DNA of 9,637 bases. Origin: CAMLDH01 sp966250375. GTDB lineage: Bacteria > Pseudomonadota > Gammaproteobacteria > Burkholderiales > Burkholderiaceae_D. Shown here in pieces: positions 1-6,570 of the stretch. The DNA is taken from NCBI GenBank assembly GCA_966250375.1, contig CBINHE010000132.1, forward strand, positions 1 to 9,637, in the 5' to 3' direction. Under the pieces are notes generated by a model, which was not told the DNA's origin, made no database searches, and saw nothing but the letters and a program-made list of their open reading frames with translations. The position numbers and the translations under genes are program-made. Numbering within the stretch: the first letter of the stretch is position 1; every line of letters begins with the position of its first letter.

Positions 1-116
1 GAGGAGCGCCGTGTGGCGAGCCACACAAGCGACGAGCAACGCTGCAATGCGCCCCGAAGCGGCCCGAAGCACCCGCACACTGATACGAAAACCGCTCTAA
101 TCAATCACAAGGAAAC
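1..116. other. Left-edge region, possible tail of an upstream gene
   Basis: No gene can be assigned. Several frames enter open from the left edge: the plus frames stop at 81-83, 98-100 and 118-120, so a truncated C-terminus of an upstream plus-strand gene is possible, but none of the short tails is recognisable. A hairpin, GTGTGG-CGAG-CCACAC, lies at 11-26. It has no T-tract and so is not a convincing terminator. No clear sigma-70 promoter for the following peptidase gene was found. Confidence 0.3.
109..113 (+). promoter_or_regulatory. Ribosome binding site of the M16 peptidase gene
   Basis: AAGGA at 109-113 lies 3 bases before the ATG at 117 and 6 bases before the ATG at 120. The second ATG has the more usual spacing, so translation may begin at 120 and give a protein one methionine shorter. 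The two starts do not change the signal peptide in any meaningful way. Confidence 0.6.
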
Positions 117-2852
117 ATGATGCTTCAATGCTGGAAACGTATTCATGCCGTCATACTGGTGGTCAGTACGCTCGCCTTCGCACCTGATTTCGCTGCCGCG
201 CAAACCTTGCCGCAAGGTGTCACGCAGGCAAGTACGGTCGAAGGCATCACCGAATACCGCCTTGCAAACGGCCTAAAGATATTGCTCTTCCCCGATGCAT
301 CGAAACCGACCATCACCGTCAATGTCACCTACCTGGTGGGATCGCGTCACGAAAATTACGGCGAGACCGGCATGGCGCATCTGCTGGAACACCTGATGTT
401 CAAGGGCACGCCAAAGCACCCGACCATCACCCGGGATTTCACCACCCGCGGCATGCGCATGAACGGCACCACGTGGCTCGACCGCACCAATTATTTCGAA
501 CTGTTCCAGGCCAGCGACGACAATCTGAAATGGGCAATCGAGATGGAAGCCGATCGCATGGTCAATTCCTTCATCGCCAGAAAAGACCTCGATTCGGAAA
601 TGACGGTGGTGCGCAATGAATTCGAGATGGGCGAAAACTCCCCGTTCAGCGTGATGCTCAAGCGCATGCAAAGCGTCGCCTTCGACTGGCACAGCTATGG
701 CAAATCGACGATCGGCAATCGCAGCGATATCGAAAACGTCAAGATCGCGAATTTGCAGGCGTTCTACCGCACCTACTATCAACCGGATAACGCGGTACTG
801 CTGATCGCCGGAAAATTCGATACGGCGAAAACGCTGCGGTGGATCGCCAACGCTTTCGGACCGATAGCCAAACCAACACGCAGCCTGCCCACTTTCTGGA
901 CCGTGGAGCCGACCCAGGATGGCGAGCGCAGCTTTACCGTGCGGCGCAAAGGCGACACGCAAACCATCGCGGTTGCGTACAAGGTTCCGAGTGCCCTGCA
1001 TGCGGACGACGAAGCGCTGAGTTTCGCTGCTGAAATCCTGGCCGACATGCCGAACGGGCGCCTGCACAAGCAACTGGTGGAAACCGGCAAGGCCGCGCAG
1101 GTATTTCAATTCGGGCTGAACGGTTATGCGCCTGGCTTGCTGATCGTCGGCGCGACGGTAAAAAAAGGCGAAGCCGTCGAACCCGTGCGCGATGCGCTGA
1201 TCGCCGCCATCGAAGATTTTTACAAGAAGCCGCCAACCAAGGACGAAATGGAGCGCGTACGCCGCGATTACGCGAACCAGATCGAAAAGACGCTGAACGA
1301 CCATGAAAAAATCGGCGTCGCGCTATCGGATTCGATTGCGCTGGGCGACTGGCGCCTGCTGTTTCGTAGCCGCGAGCGGATGGCCAGCGTGACTGCCGAA
1401 CAGGTGTCGGCGGCGGCTGGCCGTTACTTCCGGCGCGACAATCGCACCGTCGGCACTTATCTGCCGGAAGATCAGACCTTGCGTGCAGACATACCGGCGG
1501 CACCAAGCGTGGCTGAAGTCATGAAAGATTTCAAGGCGACGGCGCAGACTACGGTTGCCGAGGCGTTCGATCCTTCCCAAGCCAATATCGACGCGCGCAC
1601 GAAGCATCGCAAGGTCGGCGGCCTCGAGCTGGCGCTGCTGCCGAAAAAGAACCGTGGCGAAACGGTATCGGTTGCACTCAGCCTGCACTGGGGCGACGAA
1701 AAATCCCTGTTCGGCAAGCAAACCGTTTCCAGCATGGCGAACGCGATGCTCATGCGCGGCAACAGCAAGTTCAGCCGCGAACAACTCGCCGATGAGTTCT
1801 CCAAACTCAAGATCACCGGCAACCTCTACCATTTCGAAACGACGCACACCAACCTGGCCGATGCATTGCGGCTGGTTGGGCAAGTGTTGAAAGAACCAAC
1901 GTTCCCGGCAAGCGAGTTTGAGCAATTGCGCAAGCAAATGCTGGTCGGCGCCGAAGGCATGCGCAATGAACCGAATGCGCTGGCGCAGGAGGCAATGTCG
2001 CAGCATTTCAATCAATATCCGAAGGGCGATTGGCGCGCGCCGCAGACGATCGACGAAACGATCGCCAGCGTGAAAGCAGTTTCATTGGATGATGTAAAAG
2101 CATTCCATAAAAATTTCTACGGTGCCTCCAAAGCCGAATTGTCGATTGTGGGCGACTTCGATGCGGGCGCCATCACCAAGGTCGTGGAAGACGTATTTGG
2201 CAACTGGAAGAGTGCGTTGCCGTACACGCGCGTTGCCGAGCGCCATGCCGACGTCACTGCGATCCGCAAGAGTATCGACACGCCGGACAAGGAAAACGGT
2301 TTCTATACGGCGCGCATCAATCTGAATCTGCGTGACGACGATCCTGACTTTCCTGCTCTGTCGGTTGCCAATCATATATTCGGCGGCGCTGGCCTTAACT
2401 CGCGCCTGATGGAACGGATTCGTCAAAAAGACGGCTTGTCCTATGGTGGCGGATCATCCTTGAACGTCGGCTCGCTGGACCGCGACGCCAGCTTCACGGT
2501 CAGCGCGATTGCCGCCCCGCAAAATTTGGCACGGCTCGATGCAGCGATCAAGGATGAACTGGCGCGCGCAGTGAAAGACGGCTTTAGCGCGGAAGAATTG
2601 GCGCGTGCCAAATCCGGACTGCTGCAACAGCGGATGCAGACGCGCGCGCAGGATGGCGCGCTCGCGCAAGGCTGGAATAACTATGTGTATCTGGGCCGCA
2701 CGTTTGCATGGAGCAAGGAGTTCGAGGACAAGATAGCCGCGCTGACCATCGACCAAGTCAACGCTGCGTTCCGCAAGGTGATCGATCCAGCGAAAATGAC
2801 GGTGGTAGTTGCAGGCGATAATGCGAAAATGAAGACAGCAGCCAATCCCTGA
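117..2852 (+). CDS. Secreted M16 family zinc metallopeptidase (insulinase/pitrilysin-like, two modules)
   Basis: This 911-residue protein is a probable periplasmic or secreted zinc peptidase of the M16 clan. It starts with a signal peptide (positive residues near 7-8, a hydrophobic run, and a FAAA-Q cleavage site near residue 28). The inverted zinc motif His-x-x-Glu-His is present as HLLEH, with H88, E91 and H92. The third ligand is expected in the VVRNEFEMGEN stretch, most likely E168. The length fits the single-chain M16 layout of an active N-terminal half plus a C-terminal half of the same fold. The second half (from about residue 490) has no HxxEH and keeps the ERIRQKDGLSYGGGSS segment typical of M16 C-terminal lobes, which bind substrate. 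Family members degrade peptides; the substrate here cannot be read from sequence. The next gene starts about 120 bases downstream behind its own apparent regulatory site, so this gene is probably transcribed separately. Confidence 0.93.
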   Translation: MMLQCWKRIHAVILVVSTLAFAPDFAAAQTLPQGVTQASTVEGITEYRLANGLKILLFPDASKPTITVNVTYLVGSRHENYGETGMAHLLEHLMFKGTPKHPTITRDFTTRGMRMNGTTWLDRTNYFELFQASDDNLKWAIEMEADRMVNSFIARKDLDSEMTVVRNEFEMGENSPFSVMLKRMQSVAFDWHSYGKSTIGNRSDIENVKIANLQAFYRTYYQPDNAVLLIAGKFDTAKTLRWIANAFGPIAKPTRSLPTFWTVEPTQDGERSFTVRRKGDTQTIAVAYKVPSALHADDEALSFAAEILADMPNGRLHKQLVETGKAAQVFQFGLNGYAPGLLIVGATVKKGEAVEPVRDALIAAIEDFYKKPPTKDEMERVRRDYANQIEKTLNDHEKIGVALSDSIALGDWRLLFRSRERMASVTAEQVSAAAGRYFRRDNRTVGTYLPEDQTLRADIPAAPSVAEVMKDFKATAQTTVAEAFDPSQANIDARTKHRKVGGLELALLPKKNRGETVSVALSLHWGDEKSLFGKQTVSSMANAMLMRGNSKFSREQLADEFSKLKITGNLYHFETTHTNLADALRLVGQVLKEPTFPASEFEQLRKQMLVGAEGMRNEPNALAQEAMSQHFNQYPKGDWRAPQTIDETIASVKAVSLDDVKAFHKNFYGASKAELSIVGDFDAGAITKVVEDVFGNWKSALPYTRVAERHADVTAIRKSIDTPDKENGFYTARINLNLRDDDPDFPALSVANHIFGGAGLNSRLMERIRQKDGLSYGGGSSLNVGSLDRDASFTVSAIAAPQNLARLDAAIKDELARAVKDGFSAEELARAKSGLLQQRMQTRAQDGALAQGWNNYVYLGRTFAWSKEFEDKIAALTIDQVNAAFRKVIDPAKMTVVVAGDNAKMKTAANP

Positions 2853-2863
2853 AGCACCGCCGC

Positions 2864-2878
2864 TTTACAAAACTTTAC
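2864..2878 (-). promoter_or_regulatory. CpxR-type box, tandem TTTAC-N5-TTTAC upstream of the Spy-like gene
   Basis: TTTAC at 2864-2868 and TTTAC at 2874-2878 form a direct repeat with a 10-bp period, one helical turn. On the minus strand it reads GTAAA-N5-GTAAA, the published enterobacterial CpxR consensus. OmpR/PhoB-family regulators bind such tandem half-sites as head-to-tail dimers. The site lies upstream of a Spy/CpxP-like gene and of a CpxR-like regulator, which makes autoregulation by the neighbouring two-component system the simplest reading. A possible -10 (TACAGT, 2911-2916) would place the box near -50. The sequence match is direct; the function is inferred. Confidence 0.65.
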
Positions 2879-2910
2879 AGAGCGCTCAATGTTCAGCAAT
2901 GCGATCCCTC

Positions 2911-2916
2911 TACAGT
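2911..2916 (+). promoter_or_regulatory. Possible -10 element of the Spy-like gene promoter
   Basis: TACAGT resembles the sigma-70 -10 hexamer. No good -35 hexamer sits 16-18 bases upstream, as is common for activator-dependent promoters. Its distance from the TTTAC repeats suits activation by an OmpR-family regulator. The call rests on weak similarity plus position. Confidence 0.25.
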
Positions 2917-2923
2917 GTCACCA

Positions 2924-2947
2924 TGCATGAAACGTTAATGTCATGCA
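2924..2947. repeat. 7-bp inverted repeat in the leader of the Spy-like gene
   Basis: TGCATGA at 2924-2930 and TCATGCA at 2941-2947 are perfect inverted copies separated by 10 bases. The element lies between the presumed promoter and the ribosome binding site, so it could be an mRNA hairpin or an operator. It also contains the in-frame upstream ATG at 2943, which lacks a ribosome binding site and is not favoured as a start. Confidence 0.4.
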
Positions 2948-2972
2948 CAACCTGACAAGCAAAGGAATCAGC

Positions 2973-3530
2973 ATGAACGAGCAAAACGCGTCACAACGCA
3001 ACGGCAACAATACCCAATCTGCATCCACGCCAAGCCAACAAAGGCGCGGCCGCCGCTGGGCATTGGCCGGCGCGGCCGCTGCCGTGATCGGCGCCATGTC
3101 GATCGTCGGCATCAGTCACGCCCGCGATGGCCCGCGCGAAGGCCATCGCCACCACGGCATGGGTATGCATGGGCCGATGGATCCGGCAACTGCCGACAAG
3201 CACATCGACCGCATGATCGAGCGCATGCTGCCCGATGGCACGCCCGAGCAAAAAACCAAGGTCCGCGCGATTGCCAAAGCCGCCATGAACGACCTGCGTC
3301 CGCTGCATGAACAGCATCGCGCCGCACGCCAGCAAGTCGCCAAAGTGCTGTCACAGCCGACGATCGATCGTGCGGCCCTGGAGAAAATCCGTGCAAGTGA
3401 ATCGCAACTGGCAGAACAGATATCCAAGCGCAAGACACAGGCATTGGCTGATGCCGCTGAAGTGTTGACGCCGGAGCAGCGCGCCAAGGTAGCCGAACGT
3501 TTCAAGAAGCGCATGGAACGCAAAGGCTGA
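2973..3530 (+). CDS. Spy/CpxP-like periplasmic stress chaperone (LTxxQ family)
   Basis: This 185-residue protein resembles the Spy/CpxP family, small helical periplasmic proteins that hold unfolded envelope proteins; CpxP also restrains the kinase CpxA. A long polar n-region (1-28, ending in RRGRR) precedes a hydrophobic core (about 29-47) and a likely cleavage site after Ala-50. The mature part opens with a His/Met-rich patch (HRHHGMGMHG) that could bind metal. A helical body follows, with a degenerate first motif (GTPEQ) and a clear second LTxxQ motif (LTPEQRAKV) near the C-terminus. The ATG at 2973 is chosen because AAAGGA at 2961-2966 is well spaced before it; an in-frame ATG at 2943 has no such signal. 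A CpxR-type box lies upstream, and a CpxR-like regulator and kinase follow on the same strand. The second arginine pair resembles a Tat signal only weakly. Confidence 0.82.
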   Translation: MNEQNASQRNGNNTQSASTPSQQRRGRRWALAGAAAAVIGAMSIVGISHARDGPREGHRHHGMGMHGPMDPATADKHIDRMIERMLPDGTPEQKTKVRAIAKAAMNDLRPLHEQHRAARQQVAKVLSQPTIDRAALEKIRASESQLAEQISKRKTQALADAAEVLTPEQRAKVAERFKKRMERKG

Positions 3531-3548
3531 ACGCGGCTACACCCACAA

Positions 3549-3577
3549 CCCTCTCCCGCCCGCGAGGGAGAAAAAAA
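3549..3577. repeat. GC-rich hairpin followed by an A-tract
   Basis: CTCCC (3553-3557) can pair with GGGAG (3566-3570), or CCCTC (3549-3553) with GAGGG (3564-3568). Seven A residues follow. On the plus strand this is not a rho-independent terminator, which needs a T-tract on that side. It resembles short GC-rich intergenic palindromes and has no certain role. Confidence 0.35.
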
Positions 3578-3581
3578 CAAG

Positions 3582-3609
3582 GCGCTGTGAAGTCAAGACT
3601 TCACAGCGC
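3582..3609. repeat. Perfect 13-bp inverted repeat before the response regulator gene
   Basis: GCGCTGTGAAGTC (3582-3594) and GACTTCACAGCGC (3597-3609) are exact inverted copies separated by AA. The structure ends one base before the AGGA ribosome binding site (3610-3613) of the regulator gene. In mRNA it would form a very stable hairpin that could reduce read-through, protect the 3' end of the chaperone transcript, or limit translation of the regulator. As DNA it could be an operator. It lacks a following T-tract, so it is not a standard intrinsic terminator. Confidence 0.6.
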
Positions 3610-3623
3610 AGGATAAATAGCGC

Positions 3624-4343
3624 ATGGCCCAACGCCTCTTGATGATTGAAGATGACCATCGCCTGGCCGGGATGGTCGCCACCTACCTTAACCAGAACGG
3701 ATTCGAGGTACAGCATGCCGAGACCGCGCACGAGGGTCTTGCGCAGTTGCAGCTTGCCGCGCCGGCGCAGCCGTTTTCACTGGTTCTGCTCGATTTGATG
3801 CTGCCGGATGCCGATGGCCTGCAGGTGTGCCGGCAAATTCGTGCGCAAGCGCCGCCGATCGGCGCCATTCCGATCGTGATGCTGACCGCCAAAGGCGATC
3901 CGATGGATCGCGTGGTGGGGTTGGAACTGGGCGCCGACGATTACGTCCCCAAACCGTTCGAGCCGCGTGAGCTGCTGGCACGCTTGCGCGCAGTATTGCG
4001 GCGGCAGCAAGGCCAAGCAGCCGCTGCACCGCGCACGCTACGATTCGGCCGCCTGGAAATCGATCTGGATGCGCGTTCATTGCGGCTGGATGGACAGGAA
4101 CGCGCGGTGACCGCATATCAATTCGATTTGCTGGTCGCGATGGCAGAACGTCCCGGGCGGGTATTGTCGCGCGAACAGTTGATGGATGCGGTCAAGGGCG
4201 AACCGCTGGAAGCATTCGATCGCTCGATCGATGTGCATATCGGCCGTCTGCGCGCGACCATCGAAGACGACCCGAAGCAGCCTAAACGGATCATCACAGT
4301 GCGTGGCGCCGGTTACGTGTTCTCAAAGGCGCAGGATGTTTAA
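3624..4343 (+). CDS. OmpR/PhoB-family response regulator, CpxR-like
   Basis: This 239-residue DNA-binding response regulator is activated by phosphorylation from its partner kinase. The receiver domain (about 3-120) has the acidic pocket E9-D10-D11, phosphoacceptor D57 in VLLDLMLP, switch residue T88 in MLTAK, and K110 in the KPF motif. The winged-helix effector domain (about 138-234) ends in the usual RGAGYVF wing. By eye it is closest to CpxR: the stretch running from DRVVGLELGADDYVPKPF into the first receiver-effector linker, and FDRSIDVHIGRLR in the recognition region, match that protein well. RstA or another OmpR-class regulator remains possible. The ribosome binding site AGGA (3610-3613) lies 10 bases before the ATG, directly after a perfect hairpin. 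The stop overlaps the kinase start, implying translational coupling. The likely target is the TTTAC repeat upstream of the Spy-like gene. Confidence 0.92.
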   Translation: MAQRLLMIEDDHRLAGMVATYLNQNGFEVQHAETAHEGLAQLQLAAPAQPFSLVLLDLMLPDADGLQVCRQIRAQAPPIGAIPIVMLTAKGDPMDRVVGLELGADDYVPKPFEPRELLARLRAVLRRQQGQAAAAPRTLRFGRLEIDLDARSLRLDGQERAVTAYQFDLLVAMAERPGRVLSREQLMDAVKGEPLEAFDRSIDVHIGRLRATIEDDPKQPKRIITVRGAGYVFSKAQDV

Positions 4344-5619
4344 AGGCTTCTCTCTGTCCCGTTGGTCGCAGCGACTATATATCCGCATCTATCTGGCGGT
4401 GCTGGTCAGCCTGGCGGTCATCGCGATTCTTTTCGTCGCAGCTTGGCGCATGAATCCCGACCCGGCACAAGTTGGCCAACATCTGGAAACTTTCGCGGAA
4501 TTTGCCGCCGAAAGCTTGCCGCCGGCCACCGCATCGCGCGAAGCACAGCAAGCGGCATTGCAGCGCTGGTATCCGCGCATGCATGCCGACCTCGCGCTCT
4601 ATACACCGAATGGCGAAAAAATCGCCGCCGTAGGACGTCGCTTGCCGCCGCCGGATCCGGCACAAACCAGCAACGGCTGGCTGGGCGGACGTCCTCCCGT
4701 ATTCGCATTGAAATTGCCGGATGGCCGCTGGCTGGTGGGGCAGCGTATCCGCCTCCCGCGGCATCGGCCGCCGATAAGCCTGATCGCCGCGCTGGTCATC
4801 ATTGCACTGGCGGTTGGCATCGGCGCCTACCCGATCGTGCGCCGTCTGACGCGACGGCTGGAACGCTTGCAGACCAGCGTCGATGCGCTGGGTGCGGGAC
4901 AACTCTCCACCCGCGTAGCGGTGGAAGGCAATGACGAAGTTGCACGCCTGGCCGAAAGTTTCAACCGCTCCGCCGCACGCATCGAGACCCTGGTCACCGC
5001 ACAAAAAAATCTGCTGGCGAATGCATCGCATGAGTTGCGCTCGCCGCTGGCACGCATCCGCATGGCGGTGGAATTGATACCCTCTTCGCCGCAATCCGTC
5101 ATGCACGGCGAATTGACGCGCAACATCGCCGAACTGGATCAACTGATCGACGAGATTTTGCTGGCCAGCCGGCTCGATGCCGCGACCGACCCGGTACCCA
5201 TTGCCGAAGCGATCGATTTCACAGCGCTGGTGGCAGAGGAATGTGCAAGGGTCGAGGCCCAGCTTGCGGCGCACGCAATCAATCTGCATGGCGACCCGAA
5301 ATTATTGCGCCGCATGGTGCGCAATCTGCTCGAAAACGCGAAGCGTCATGGCGGCGGCACGCCAATTGAAGTCGTGCTCAACGCAACATCGGCCGGCAGC
5401 GTGCAACTGGATGTATGCGACGGTGGCAGCGGCATACCGCCGCAGGAGCGGGAAAATATTTTTGCGCCGTTTTACCGCTTGCCGGGCGCGCGTGAACGCG
5501 ATGGCGGCGTCGGCTTGGGCTTGAGCCTGGTCAGGCAGATTGCGCGCAGGCATGGCGGCGATGTGGTTTGCCTGCAGCGCGAGCGAGGAAGCTGCTTCAG
5601 AGTGACGTTGCCGGCGTAG
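4336..5619 (+). CDS. Membrane sensor histidine kinase, CpxA/EnvZ-type
   Basis: This 427-residue inner-membrane kinase autophosphorylates on histidine and passes the phosphate to the adjacent regulator. Order of parts: TM1 (about 16-37), a short Pro-rich periplasmic sensor domain (about 38-146), TM2 (147-166), HAMP linker (about 167-220), a dimerisation/phosphotransfer domain with H232 in the SHELRSPL H-box, and an ATP-binding domain with N-box NLLENA (N334), G1 box DGGSGI (362-367), F-box around FAPFYRL (377-383) and G2 box GVGLGLSL. All catalytic motifs look intact. The start at 4336 is chosen because it overlaps the regulator's stop by 8 bases, as in many such operons, and gives a sensible N-terminus; the open frame extends further upstream only inside the regulator gene. 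With a Spy/CpxP-like gene upstream, envelope stress is the likely signal, possibly restrained by that chaperone as CpxP does to CpxA. Confidence 0.93.
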   Translation: MFKGFSLSRWSQRLYIRIYLAVLVSLAVIAILFVAAWRMNPDPAQVGQHLETFAEFAAESLPPATASREAQQAALQRWYPRMHADLALYTPNGEKIAAVGRRLPPPDPAQTSNGWLGGRPPVFALKLPDGRWLVGQRIRLPRHRPPISLIAALVIIALAVGIGAYPIVRRLTRRLERLQTSVDALGAGQLSTRVAVEGNDEVARLAESFNRSAARIETLVTAQKNLLANASHELRSPLARIRMAVELIPSSPQSVMHGELTRNIAELDQLIDEILLASRLDAATDPVPIAEAIDFTALVAEECARVEAQLAAHAINLHGDPKLLRRMVRNLLENAKRHGGGTPIEVVLNATSAGSVQLDVCDGGSGIPPQERENIFAPFYRLPGARERDGGVGLGLSLVRQIARRHGGDVVCLQRERGSCFRVTLPA

Positions 5620-5651
5620 TACCGCGCTGCCAATTGTCTCCCCTTCGCAAG

Positions 5652-6152
5652 TTAATCGTTGCGATTTTCTGAGGAAGACTCAATCGCAGCAATCATGTCG
5701 ATTTCGACTGAGGCATTCTTTGGCAGTTGATAAACCCCGACCGATGTTCTTGTATGCACGCCTGCGGAGCCGAAAATGGAATACAAAATTTCCGAAGCCC
5801 CATCAGCGATTTCACTCTGCTGCGTGAAGTCTGGCGCACACTGTACATAGACAGTTATACGAAGGATTTTCTTGATGCGGCCGAGACCTCCGAGTGACTG
5901 ACGCAGAATTGCCAAAGCGCGCATCGTGCAAATTTTTGCTGCGTAACGACCTTGCTCGAGTAAGACGTCTCCACCAACCCGCCCTGTAACGACGACTGTG
6001 TTTTCAATACGTGGTATTTGTCCGCTGACGTAGACTTCGGCACCGTTCTCGACAACCGGCACATAGTTGCCGCCAATGCGCATCTCGCTATCGAAGCTAT
6101 GACCAAGTTCTTTAGCTATGTCTTGAAATAAATCGTCTCTAGAGCGGTTCAT
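5652..6152 (-). CDS. Rid (YjgF/YER057c/UK114) family protein
   Basis: This 166-residue protein belongs to the Rid family. The best known member, RidA, hydrolyses reactive enamine/imine intermediates released by PLP enzymes. Other subfamilies have different or unknown substrates. Visible family features are the early VYVSGQIPR strand, the central cysteine- and alanine-rich helix, and the C-terminal block TRTSVGVYQLPKNASVEIDMIAAI. R135 and E150 lie 15 residues apart, the same spacing as Arg-105 and Glu-120 of RidA, so the substrate-binding arginine is present. It is about 35 residues longer than RidA, mainly at the N-terminus, which fits the longer 'UK114-like 1' type group rather than RidA itself. 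The gene is convergent with the kinase gene (32-base gap) and stands alone, so the neighbours give no pathway. The ribosome binding site is weak (an AGAGAAAG run upstream of the ATG). Confidence 0.88.
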   Translation of the reverse strand: MNRSRDDLFQDIAKELGHSFDSEMRIGGNYVPVVENGAEVYVSGQIPRIENTVVVTGRVGGDVLLEQGRYAAKICTMRALAILRQSLGGLGRIKKILRITVYVQCAPDFTQQSEIADGASEILYSIFGSAGVHTRTSVGVYQLPKNASVEIDMIAAIESSSENRND

Positions 6153-6282
6153 TGGTGAATTTTCTTTCTCTGACTATTGATTTTTAATCTGGATAGAGAG
6201 ATACCTCACGATGCAGCACCTCCAACACCAACATACACAATTGTAGAGCAACCGAATCCGTACTCCCCCCACTCCTTCAGAA

Positions 6283-6364
6283 CTCGTAGGGCGCATCGCG
6301 ATGCGCCGAATGGTTTGATACATCCTGCAGCTTGCAACGCCAATCCGCTCTACAAAGTTACGAG
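6283..6364. repeat. REP/MITE-like element with 18-bp palindrome
   Basis: The perfect palindrome GGCGCATCGCGATGCGCC lies at 6290-6307. The surrounding stretch begins with CTCGTAGGGCG and ends with CGCTCTAC plus TACGAG (6359-6364), so CTCGTA/TACGAG and GTAGGGCG/CGCTCTAC (one mismatch) form imperfect outer inverted repeats. This is the layout of short non-autonomous palindromic elements. Copy number elsewhere in the genome is unknown. Confidence 0.45.
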
Positions 6365-6520
6365 ACTGCTGAAATCACCGCGAAATCGGCTTATACCGAA
6401 TTCGATTGGGTTTCGCCCCGTCCTCGATCAGTTCAAATGCGCCCAGCGAGGTATGCGTACCCCTCTTCAAATTGCGAGCTGACCGGTCAGGTTGATGGCT
6501 TGGCGCAGGGAGGAGAGAAC

Positions 6521-6550
6521 CATCCAGCGCATCGCGATGCGCCCTATGGT
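6521..6550. repeat. Second, inverted copy of the palindromic element
   Basis: The palindrome GCGCATCGCGATGCGC at 6527-6542 repeats the core of the element at 6290-6307. Read on the opposite strand, its flanks (TAGGGCGCAT on one side, ATGGTT on the other) match those of the first copy with few changes, so the two copies are inverted relative to each other. It lies just past the 3' end of the NEL-like gene and might act as a transcript-end hairpin there, but no T-tract follows. Confidence 0.5.
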
Positions 6551-6570
6551 CCTGTCGCTACAACTGACTA

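Larger units (their letters stand above)
6153..6570. other. Gene-poor intergenic region with palindromic repeats
   Basis: These 418 bases separate the Rid gene from the NEL-like gene. Open frames at 6177-6482 and 6332-6682 exist, but their translations look like read-through of repeats rather than protein. The region contains two inverted copies of a GCGCATCGCGATGCGC palindrome and the 12-bp palindrome CTGACCGGTCAG (6479-6490). No tRNA, intact transposase or clear promoter was seen. Confidence 0.6.

Noticed and set aside
273..1304. Long minus-strand open frame (343 residues) inside the M16 gene
   Set aside because: It is an antisense shadow of a clearly real peptidase gene in GC-rich DNA. 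Its composition is His/Arg/Gly-rich with no recognisable domain.
2943..2972. Earlier ATG for the Spy-like gene
   Set aside because: There is no ribosome binding site before it, it lies in an inverted repeat, and AAAGGA at 2961-2966 clearly serves the ATG at 2973.
3549..3577. Rho-independent terminator after the Spy-like gene
   Set aside because: The hairpin is followed by A residues, not T residues, on the plus strand.
4186..4335. Longer N-terminus for the kinase, starting at 4186
   Set aside because: These 50 extra residues are an out-of-frame reading of the regulator's effector domain. The ATG at 4336 overlaps the regulator stop and gives a normal kinase N-terminus.
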